Shown here: positions 58,301 to 64,000 of the stretch, one piece after another
Layout of the letters: each line of letters opens with the position of its first letter
How positions within the stretch are numbered: position 1 is the first letter of the stretch
Assembly: GCF_000276665.1 (NCBI RefSeq)
Contig: NW_004955448.1
Location: 902,903 to 966,902 of the forward strand
Direction of reading: 5' to 3'
Source of the DNA: Chinchilla lanigera
Lineage: Eukaryota > Chordata > Mammalia > Rodentia > Chinchillidae
Length of the DNA: 64,000 nt
Translations under genes and position numbers: made by a program
Notes under the pieces: generated by a model
What the model was told of the DNA's origin: nothing
Seen by the model: only the letters and a program-made list of their open reading frames with translations
Databases searched by the model: none

Positions 58301-61300
58301 GACTGTGTCCCAATAAAACTTTAAAGCTATAGGTAGCAGATCAGACTTGGCCCATGGCCCACAGTTTGTTAAGCCCTGATTTCAACGGAGACTACACAGA
58401 ATAGAGTGAAGAAGTAATGGCAAGAAAGAGAAAGCATTTCATATAGAGGGAAAAAATATCTAAAAGTCTAGTTTTTCATTACTTCTAATTCCCACTTTCA
58501 TTGTGACCTACCCAAGGATGCTAGGTTAATTTCCTAAATGACTGCCTTGGTGTTACTTTCTTATCCAAGAATCTATAAGGAGGTGGGCATGGTGGTGCAT
58601 GCCTGTAATTCCAGCACTTGGGAGGCTGAGGCAAGAGGATTACTGTGAGTTTCAGGTCAGCCTACCAAGTAAGTTCAAGGCCAGTCTGAACTACATAGCA
58701 AATCCTGTCTCAAAAAGAAAAAAAAAATCTGTAATGACTTCTTACAGTCTGCTCTGTCGGGTCTAAAGTCTACCACCTATTCTGACCATCTAATCTCACT
58801 TCAAATCACAAAAATCCACTGTAAGATTGGTTCACAAACTTTATTGCACATTGGTATTAACTAAGTGAAAGGTAATTGTGCTTTTAAAAACTCTGATGCC
58901 TGAGCCAAACTTTATACCCATAAATTGGAATCTCTAGGGGTAGAACATACATGGTAGCATTATTTTAAAGCTCCCCAAGTTATTCCAACCCACAATGAAG
59001 TCTGGGAACCAACGTAGTGTACCACGTATTCATATGCTCATTTTCATTCATATGGCCTTTACAACTTATGATGCCTCCTCTGCCAAAAACATTTACTCTG
59101 GATTTCTCCATTCACTTATCCTTCCAAAATATCACTTTTTTGTTAAAGCTTTCTGGATCATGCCAGTACACATGGAACCATTTGACATGTAATTTCTTTT
59201 GAAACACTCAGTTGGCACCTTCATTTATGCAATTATCTTCTTCCTCTTCAAAATCTTGTAATTATCTTTATTACTGGTTATTTTGAGAACACCTAATCTT
59301 CCTACCAGATGATAACATCGTCTTCAGCTAAGACAGTAGTTCTTCTGTGTCTCAAAACATTGAGTACATCTCAATTCGCAAATGGGATGATGACATTCAA
59401 TAAATATTTTTTATCTTTCACTGCTTAATAAACAGCTACATGCAATAGTCTGAAAACTTCTTTTCATTCATTTATTTGTTTGAGACAAGGTTTTCCTCTT
59501 TTGCCCAGGGTAGTCTCCAACTTCCAGGCTCACGGGACCCTCTTGTCCCAGAGTGGCTGGGACTACAGGTGCATGCCAATGAACCTGGCTCTTCCTTTTA
59601 CTTATTTATGTGGCTTTAAAAACAACTAAAAGATGAACCTCACAGAAATAATGTACAAAAGAAGCCAGATACAAGAGAATATTGAATGAGTCACTCCACG
59701 TATAGAAAGGTAAAATCCATGTTAGAAGCCAGGAGGCTTGTTCCCTTTGGGAAAGTAAAAATGGGCACTAATAGCCTGGAGGGGAGGATGATGCTTCTAG
59801 GGTGCTGGCCATGGCCGTGCCTGTTTCATAGGTGTTTTCACTGTGTGATAATCTCTTGAGCTGTACTACACCAATCTATGCACTGTTCCATAGGCATTTT
59901 ATATTTAAAGAGCAATGTTTTCCATTTGGGACCCCTCTTGTCTCTCAGGAGCTATTCCTAGTCTCCATTCCCCATTTCTATTTCCCATTCCTTTTTGCCA
60001 ATAAATTTTCCTACTCTTAACCTCCAAAAAAAAAAAAGGAGAAATGTTTTTGAAAAGCTAAGCATCACTAACAAAGTTTGCATAATCATTTCCTTTTCCA
60101 CAACAACCAAGTTCTTAAACACTGCAAATTAAGGAGACAGAACATATTAAAAATAAAATAAAATGAACTATTTGTGAAATGATCTGAAAATGAGTATTAA
60201 AAAGAACCCCAAAGTTTCAAACCAGAGCTTGACAAAGGTGGTAAAGAATAGAATACATAGGACATAAACTTTAAAGAATTGTTATATTCTGTATTATTGT
60301 TAAAAAAAAAAAAGTACCTGTACATCTAGTCGCCATTCGAGGCTATGGTAGGTGGGAAGGTCAGGTGCCAGTTCATTTAGAATAGTTCTGATCTCCTTTC
60401 TGTTGTCCAGATAAAGCTGAAGCAATAATTTGTTTAATTCTTCAGAGAATCCCAAAACAAAAACAGAGTCTTGGAAATCCAGTTCAGATATCTAAAAGTA
60501 CATTCATTTAACAGATCAAACCATATCTTTGTCTAGTAAATGCTAAAATGTTACACAAAAGATGTACATGATATCCTCTAATTTTGTCTCTAAAATTTCT
60601 TAAATTGCCTACCATTCCAAAACCTGACTTACTGATATACAAAAAATATTTTGTAAGTACGAAAGGAAAGAACTGCCATGCTCAGTTTTGCCTATTTTCC
60701 ATCACGCCAGATACCGCTGATATGCAAAGAAATCATTTCATTCTTTCTTCTTTTAGTATACAAACACTATGCCTATGGTTCAACAACATACAGAATTATA
60801 CAGAAATAAATTATTCTAATTTATACTTGCAAGAGGCATTCATATTAGCATATTACAGTCATTGTTTAGGTAGTCTTCACAATGGTAATTACACCGTTAA
60901 CAACAATATTAAATATACAAGTGCCTGCCACCGTTATAATGTAGAGCACAATGAACTTTTTAAAAAAGGATCCAGATAATACAAAGCAGTTCTCAGAAGC
61001 CCTTACCATAAGCTTTGAGCTCTCAGTGAGGAGATAGGTTAAGCCCTCCACACCGTGCTGGACAGTGTCACTACTCACATTGAGTTTTCCTAAAAGAAGG
61101 AAAAACAGGCTGATTATTCCGGGATGTCCATCTTTTTATTCAAACGCCTATTAAAAATATTCTCAATTAGCCCACGTTTTCAAATACCGCAATACAAAAG
61201 GGGAGCCGCTGAGACCCTCCCGCGCCTTCCCCGCACTCCGCGCCGGACGCCCTCCGTAGCTCCGGCCGGGTAACCGCGGCCCAACGCGCACTGCGGGAGC

Positions 61301-61953
61301 CCACCCCTCCCGAGTACGCGCTCCTTCCGGCCCGCCGAAGAGGAGCTCCACACGGGCGGACTTACGCCCAGGTTCCCCTCCTCTGGGGGGAACAACCGCA
61401 CAGCGGTGCGGACGGCCAATATTAACCAGCCACCCGCACGTTCACGCGGACGCACCCCCGACCCGGGCTCCGCGGCGCAGGTCTGCCCCACCCACACGGC
61501 TGAGGCGGGGGCATGCGCACTGCAAGGGAAGAAACCGCTCATGGCCTCTCCGCGTCCCAGCTACTCAGGGGACAGGCCGGCGCGGCGCCCGGCCGAGGGG
61601 CTCCGACGGCTTTACTCTACCGCCCCGCGAGCGACACACTGCGACGCGGGAGGTCCCTCCTCACGCGACCCCGAGCGGCGCGCCCTTCCGCGCAGCCCGC
61701 AGCGCCCGGCGCCCGCTCTCCTTACTGGCGGCGCCGTCGTAGATCTTCGGGTTCGACCCCCGCCTCAGGGACTCCACCGCGATCCGCCCGAACTCCGCGA
61801 CCACTGCAAGGAAGTCAGAGGCCCTGAGCGCCGCGCGCCCTCGCGGCGTCTTCCCCGCCCGCAGAACGCGGTCCCTGCGCTCTCACCCGCGCCGTCCACT
61901 CGCGGCAGGAAAGCCAGGTGCTCCTTGTGCTCCTCCGACAAGTCCAGCAGCAT
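46122..61953 (-). CDS. COMMD2: COMMD2, COMM domain-containing protein 2, five coding exons
   Basis: The coding sequence joins 61953-61887, 61803-61726, 61089-61007, 60491-60318 and 46319-46122 on the minus strand. All junctions are GT-AG and keep frame, giving 199 residues with no internal stop. The N-terminus ([17 protein letters not shown]) and C-terminus (ending CRRVVRNIK) match COMMD2 as I remember it. Residues about 1-120 form the helical N-terminal domain and about 125-195 the COMM domain. Known of the family: COMMD proteins assemble into a hetero-decameric ring that, with CCDC22 and CCDC93, forms the CCC part of the Commander complex on endosomes, which recycles membrane cargo; some members also modulate NF-kB and cullin-RING ligases. 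The start lies in a CpG island. Intron 4 is about 14 kb and full of transposons. The gene looks intact and functional. Confidence 0.96.
46595..46965 (-). mobile_element. MaLR-like solo LTR in COMMD2 intron 4
   Basis: It begins TCTTACTTTTCTCATTGCC and GAGACAAAATACTTGACACC on the plus strand. It contains the antisense TTGGCTGGCTCCAAGGCAGG phrase. It begins about 275 bp upstream (in the gene's direction) of COMMD2 exon 5 and is sense to the gene. Confidence 0.65.
47168..47375. mobile_element. Tigger-type MITE with terminal inverted repeats
   Basis: About 207 bp begin TACAGTGGTACCTTAGTT and end AACCAAGGTATCACTGTA, near-perfect inverted repeats flanked by TA as in pogo/Tigger elements. It has no coding capacity. 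It is in COMMD2 intron 4. Confidence 0.8.
47376..47935. other. intronic AT-rich sequence
   Basis: COMMD2 intron 4. No repeat recognised. Confidence 0.45.
47940..48140 (-). repeat. B1-dID composite SINE
   Basis: GGGACTGAACCCAGGTTCTC (ID), then GAGACAAGGTCTTGCTAGGT (B1). Confidence 0.8.
48335..48434 (-). repeat. ID SINE with 16-bp target duplication
   Basis: TAACTAATGTTCTTAA at 48319-48334 and 48435-48450. Confidence 0.93.
48601..48703 (+). repeat. ID SINE
   Basis: GGGGCTGGGGACTTAGCTCA and an AACAAC tail. ATTAATAAGGCATCATG is duplicated with one change. Confidence 0.93.
49158..49250 (-). repeat. ID SINE
   Basis: GACCAGGAATCAAACTCAGG to CTATATCCTTGGCCC. GTTTAATTTT flanks it. Confidence 0.9.
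49280..49434 (-). repeat. B1 SINE
   Basis: GAGACAGGATCTCACTATGC to CCACTATGCCCAGC. Confidence 0.92.
49455..49722 (+). repeat. B1-dID split by a later ID
   Basis: The B1 half (GGAGGCTGAGGAGAATCACA) ends at 49530. The tail and ID half (GGGGCTGGGATGTAGCTTAG) resume at 49639. Confidence 0.75.
49531..49636 (-). repeat. ID SINE nested in a B1-dID
   Basis: CCGGTACCAGGAACCGAACT to AAATCCCCAGCCCC. CAGAGAGATT repeats on both sides. Confidence 0.92.
50150..50247 (-). repeat. ID SINE
   Basis: CTGGTACTGGGAATCGAACT to AAATCCCCAGCCC. GGTGATTTTT flanks it. Confidence 0.92.
50335..50700 (-). mobile_element. diverged MaLR-like LTR
   Basis: It begins CTTTCTGTTACTGTGAAAAA and GAAAGATTTATCTGGCTTGC, then CTCCAAGTTCCATCACCTTC. 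The pattern matches an older MLT/ORR-type LTR on the minus strand. Confidence 0.5.
50873..51014 (-). repeat. B1 SINE
   Basis: GAGACAGGCCAGCAAGCAGT to CCACCACATCCAGC. Confidence 0.9.
51150..51258 (-). repeat. ID SINE with (TTTA)n tail
   Basis: CCCGGTACCGGGAATCAAAC to AAATCCCCAGCCCC. Confidence 0.92.
51260..51732. other. intronic unique sequence
   Basis: COMMD2 intron 4 between an ID and the Tigger terminus. Nothing recognised. Confidence 0.45.
53593..53725 (-). pseudogene. 5'-truncated processed retrocopy of an unidentified mRNA 3' end
   Basis: On the minus strand, a short coding end reading [10 protein letters not shown] and a stop is followed by about 60 bp, an AATAAA signal, about 20 bases and then a run of about 18 A. 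This is an mRNA 3' end captured by retrotransposition. I do not recognise the parent gene. It interrupts the Tigger transposase region. Confidence 0.6.
53990..54165 (+). repeat. B1-dID in the Tigger
   Basis: GCTGGCCATGGTGGCACTTG (B1), then GGGCTGGAGATGTTACTCAT (ID). Confidence 0.75.
54438..54555 (-). repeat. B1 SINE, diverged
   Basis: GAGACAGGTTTTCACTATGT to CCACCACGCCAGGC. Lacks the duplication. Confidence 0.8.
54673..54825 (-). repeat. B1 SINE in the Tigger
   Basis: GAGACAAGGTCTCACTATGC to CCACTGCACCCAGC. CACCTTGCATTTCTT flanks it as a target duplication. Confidence 0.93.
55451..56027. other. intronic unique sequence
   Basis: Between the Tigger and composite copy C. May include the eroded right end of the Tigger. 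Confidence 0.4.
56043..57404 (+). mobile_element. composite-related retrotransposon, copy C, with gag-pro remnant
   Basis: This copy lacks the VNTR and starts inside the ERV block, matching copy B from about 36488. It retains about 530 bp (56350-56880) absent from A and B, then shares their AT-rich 3' domain and ends in an A-rich tail. A 15-bp target duplication with one mismatch lies at 56028-56042 and 57405-57419. The retained part shows zinc-knuckle-like CX2C spacing and, near 56780, a protease DTGAS motif. It is broken by stops and frameshifts. It lies in COMMD2 intron 4, antisense to the gene. Confidence 0.78.
56350..56880 (+). pseudogene. decayed endogenous retrovirus gag (nucleocapsid) to protease fragment
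   Basis: Across shifted frames one sees an alanine- and arginine-rich gag segment, a CYHC start of a zinc knuckle near 56510, a second CPEC cluster near 56575 and a DTGAS protease active-site motif near 56780 followed by an NPG segment. The order and the motif context fit a class I (gamma-like) ERV. Several stops and at least one frameshift make it non-functional. Confidence 0.7.
57665..57800 (-). repeat. B1 SINE
   Basis: AAGACAGGGTTTCACATGTA to CCATCACACCCA. Confidence 0.88.
58150..58378. mobile_element. hAT-Charlie type non-autonomous element (MER family)
   Basis: It matches the mammalian repeat with the TTTTAGGCTTTGCAGATC and CCAATAAAACTTTA segments. Its ends are inverted repeats, CAGATGTCAACAAA against TTTGTTAAGCCCTG. 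The exact MER name is uncertain from memory. Confidence 0.65.
58578..58727 (+). repeat. B1 SINE
   Basis: GGAGGTGGGCATGGTGGTGC to CCTGTCTCAAAAAG. Small deletion in the duplicated part. Confidence 0.9.
58828..58990 (+). mobile_element. MER5A-like hAT fragment
   Basis: It begins TGGTTCACAAACTTTATTG, with a GCACATTGGTATTAAC stretch and a CCTGAGCC segment, following the MER5A pattern. It is diverged. Other non-autonomous hAT families are possible. Confidence 0.5.
58991..59460. other. intronic unique sequence
   Basis: COMMD2 intron 4. Nothing recognised. Confidence 0.45.
59465..59592 (-). repeat. old 7SL-type monomer
   Basis: GAGACAAGGTTTTCCTCTTT to GCCAATGAACCTGGC. More Alu-like than the young B1s. 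Confidence 0.65.
59938..60035 (+). repeat. short polyadenylated retrosequence, copy 2
   Basis: It starts GGGACCCCTCTTGTCTCTC and reaches CAATAAATTTTCCTACTC before A12. The same parts occur in the same order as in the copy at 29242. A related sequence (AGCAATGTTTT and AGAAATGTTTT) flanks it. Confidence 0.55.
60318..60491 (-). CDS. COMMD2: COMMD2 coding exon 4
   Basis: This 174-bp exon has 58 whole codons, with acceptor CTTTTAG and donor GTACTT. It runs from [15 protein letters not shown] to LEWRLDVQ and so covers the linker and the start of the COMM domain, including the conserved tryptophan of the LEWRLDV segment. Confidence 0.95.
61007..61089 (-). CDS. COMMD2: COMMD2 coding exon 3
   Basis: This 83-bp exon has a pyrimidine-rich TTTTAG acceptor and a GTAAGG donor. 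It encodes [20 protein letters not shown] and then TESSKLM, the end of the helical N-terminal domain. Confidence 0.95.
61726..61803 (-). CDS. COMMD2: COMMD2 coding exon 2
   Basis: This 78-bp exon lies between a TTGCAG acceptor and a GTAAGG donor, still inside the CpG island. It encodes [19 protein letters not shown] and on to GAA. An arginine codon is split with exon 3. It is very CpG-rich, so its opposite strand carries a long spurious open frame. Confidence 0.94.
61887..61953 (-). CDS. COMMD2: COMMD2 coding exon 1
   Basis: It holds 22 codons plus one base, starting at the ATG whose complement is at 61951-61953 and ending at a GTGAGA donor. It encodes the conserved [13 protein letters not shown] segment. 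The split GTG valine codon is completed by exon 2. Intron 1 is only 83 bp. Confidence 0.95.
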
Positions 61954-62007
61954 CTTCTCCGCCCGGCGAATCTCACCCGCGGCGCCGGCCCCGTCCCCGC
62001 GCCCGCC

Positions 62008-62015
62008 ACTTCCGG
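62008..62015 (-). promoter_or_regulatory. ETS-family site (CCGGAAGT) upstream of COMMD2
   Basis: The plus strand reads ACTTCCGG, an ETS/GABPA core 55 bp upstream of the COMMD2 start codon inside the CpG island. Such sites are common near starts of TATA-less genes. Use here is inferred. Confidence 0.45.
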
Positions 62016-62363
62016 CGCTCGCGTCCAGCGCGTAGAGGCTCGGGCGCCGCAGGCCCCCACGCTTTGGGTTCCGGCTCTAGCGGTCTCCCCAGCGGAGGCG
62101 CCGAGCGGGAGGGCCGCTTGGGGTAGAGCGCAGGCTGCTGTAGGAGCCGGAGCTTCTTCCCATTCATACTCTTCCCGCAAACGTGTCGTGAGTGCACGGT
62201 GCTAGCCTTTGAGGGAAGAGGAAAGGTGTTTAAAATCTGACATGGCTCCTCATGGAACTTTCATGTATATGTGCTGCCGAAGCGAGCACTCATGCAACGT
62301 TCATGGATAATAGCGAAACAATTTAATACTGGTTAAGTGCTGTGTCAGGAAGGCTGTTAATGT

Positions 62364-62490
62364 GGCCGGGCGCGGTGGTGCACACCCTTAATCCCAGCCC
62401 TCAGAAGGCTGAGGCAGGAAGAGCATTGCAAGTTCCGGGCTAGCTTGCACTGCATAGCAAAACTCTGTCTCAAAAAGACAAATAAAAGTT
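62364..62490 (+). repeat. B1 SINE, short form
   Basis: GGCCGGGCGCGGTGGTGCAC to TCTCAAAAAGACAAAT. It lacks about 29 bp of the duplicated segment by deletion. Confidence 0.88.
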
Positions 62491-62494
62491 GTTA

Positions 62495-62725
62495 ATGTTT
62501 ATTAATTAATTCATTTTTCAGTTTATAAGAAACTTATGTGGTAGGTTCATTACTATTTCCACTACAGATAAACAGAGATAACATTATTAGCTTGCGCAGA
62601 GCTCTTCTGTATGTTAGTATATCTCATTTAATACTCTCAATACGAATGTCCTCCATTTTACAAGTTAAGAAACAAAGCTCTAAAAGTTATGTGACAATAC
62701 CGCTGATAGCTGCAAGGAGATGATA
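62495..62725 (-). repeat. diverged MIR
   Basis: TAGGTTCATTACTATTTCC and CAAGTTAAGAAACAAAGCTC resemble antisense MIR. The 5' flank of COMMD2. Confidence 0.45.
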
Positions 62726-62799
62726 GATCTCTTGCCCACCTGCTCCAAAGGGCCATCCATCTACACACCAGGCTGAAAACTGAGGGCATTTGAAAATTT

Positions 62800-62980
62800 T
62801 TTCCAGGTACTGGTGATTGAACCCAAGGTCTTGGCACTGAGTAACATGCCCAGTCCATTTTTTATTTTGAGACAGGGTTTCATTATAGTCACTATTGCCC
62901 AGGCTGGGCTTGCACTTAAAATATTCCTACATCAGCCTACCAGAGAGCTAAGATTAGACCCATGCCACTATGCCTGGCAA
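62800..62980 (-). repeat. B1-dID composite SINE
   Basis: AGGTACTGGTGATTGAACCC (ID), then GAGACAGGGTTTCATTATAG (B1). Confidence 0.8.
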
Positions 62981-63004
62981 AACTGAAGGTTTGTAACAAG
63001 TTTT

Positions 63005-63081
63005 CTGAGGTGCTGGCGATCCACCTAGGGCTTTATGTATGTTAAATACACACTCCGCTATTGACCAACATCCCCAGCCCC
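63005..63081 (-). repeat. ID SINE
   Basis: TGTAACAAGTTTT flanks both sides. The head is ACATCCCCAGCCCC and the body is diverged. Confidence 0.85.
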
Positions 63082-63114
63082 TGTAACAAGTTTTATGAAT
63101 GATTCTAAATTAGG

Positions 63115-63850
63115 ATAAATATGATGATGATGATGAAAATAACTAAAGCTTGTAGAATTCAGAACAATGTCATTTTTATGTTTTGAAGATGTATGAGAAC
63201 TTGGCCTCTTTTCCAACTCTCTTCTCACCTGTTTGGTTCAAATATGAGAGAGGATAGGAACTGGTAGGAATATGACTCTCCAAATCTCTCTTCTTAGTGT
63301 CGGGGACAAGGGAGAAATAAGAGGGGAGAAGGAGACAGAAACAGAGGCAGACTTCACATCTGTCTTCTGTGTAGGGATGTGGGGATATTCCCTGGGATTC
63401 TCTGTCCTAGGCGAACACTCTGTTACTGAGCTACCTGCCCATCAAGAGACAGCTCAGGTAGAAGTGGAACTGGGAGTTTCCCGGCTCCTCTCTCTCTGCC
63501 TTATCCTTTACATCTGACTGAAATGCTTTCCTCCCCTTGGGCACAAAAAGTTCTTGAACTGATCATCTAGGTGTCACATCTTTGATGCAGAGAGCAGTTT
63601 CTGCTTAGACTGTAAATTGTCAATCAACAAATAGTGGCATCAGTTTCTAGAGATGCTTTTATTCATACATACTTTATTAAGAAAGTGTCTGTTGAAAAAT
63701 AATTTTCAGAAAAGTCACTATCCTTCTATGTATATATAATGAACACATACCAAACTTTATTGAACTCATTCATGAATGAAGAAATTAGTGAAAACACACT
63801 ATGAACCAATTTCACCTGATGCAGAAGAAACATTCAAGAATGCTGACGGC
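63115..63850. other. no recognisable gene
   Basis: Begins with a short GAT repeat. The 81-codon frame at 63272 resembles nothing known. Confidence 0.45.
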
Positions 63851-63852
63851 CC

Positions 63853-64000
63853 AGCATGGTGTGGTGGTGCACGCCTGTGATCCTAGCACTTGGGAGGCTG
63901 AGGCAGGAGGATCACTGTGAGTTTGAGGCCAGCCTGGGCTACGTAGTGAGTTCAAGGCCAGTCTAAACTGCTTAGCAAGACCCTGTCTCAAAAAAAGAAA
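63853..64000 (+). repeat. B1 SINE at the window end
   Basis: CAGCATGGTGTGGTGGTGCA to CCTGTCTCAAAAAAAGAAA. Confidence 0.92.

Larger units (their letters stand above)
61180..62130. promoter_or_regulatory. CpG island at the COMMD2 promoter
   Basis: CpG dinucleotides are very dense over roughly 950 bp, in contrast with the AT-rich flanks. The island covers exons 1-2 and the presumed transcription start. No TATA box is evident upstream of the ATG, as expected for a housekeeping promoter. Confidence 0.85.

Noticed and set aside
61406..62035. 209-codon plus-strand open frame in the CpG island
   Set aside because: It is antisense to COMMD2 exons 1-2. Its Arg/Pro/Ala-rich composition is what any GC-rich island yields, and it has no recognisable domain.

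Overview
This is vertebrate nuclear DNA, almost certainly from a rodent. It is dominated by B1 (7SL-derived) SINEs carrying the internal duplication typical of rodent B1, by tRNA-derived ID SINEs, and by fused B1+ID dimers (B1-dID type). There are also LINE-1 pieces, MaLR-like LTRs and old DNA transposons. The B1, ID and B1-dID mix, with little else that is murine, points to a squirrel-related or castorimorph rodent. The ID consensus looks beaver-like to me, but the species is an inference. A run of 100 Ns at 21965-22064 marks an assembly gap.

The only protein-coding gene I can support is COMMD2, on the minus strand. Its five coding exons run from the ATG at 61953 to the stop at 46122. Together they encode 199 codons, the length I recall for human COMMD2, and all junctions are GT-AG. 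The first two exons lie in a CpG island (about 61180-62130). Intron 4 is about 14 kb and holds a decayed Tigger transposon, a Tigger-type MITE, hAT fragments, LTRs, many SINEs and one copy of the composite element described below. Known mammalian synteny (inference) would place WWTR1 beyond the 3' side of COMMD2 and ANKUB1 beyond the 5' side. I found no exon of either.

Layout: 1-22 kb is SINE-rich, with LTRs, MIRs, an L1 5'-end fragment, a mariner remnant, a U2 snRNA fragment and a long imperfect inverted repeat. 22-32 kb holds the assembly gap, a CpG-rich unclassified block, a roughly 92-bp degenerate tandem repeat, several LTRs and composite copy A. 33-46 kb holds an L1 ORF2 fragment, composite copy B, an L1 3' end and otherwise quiet sequence. 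46-62 kb is COMMD2. 62-64 kb is its upstream flank, with SINEs.

The most interesting observation is a family of three related insertions at 26350-27316 (minus), about 35802-37275 (plus) and 56043-57404 (plus). Copies A and B have a GC-rich VNTR of about 86-bp units at the 5' end, followed by a block derived from an endogenous retrovirus, an AT-rich 3' domain and a poly(A) tail. Copies A and C have clear 15-bp target-site duplications and B has a weaker candidate, so the family looks LINE-mobilised. This architecture parallels hominoid SVA elements but is built from different parts. Copy C lacks the VNTR but keeps about 530 bp of decayed gag-pro sequence that is deleted from A and B, which shows where the module came from.
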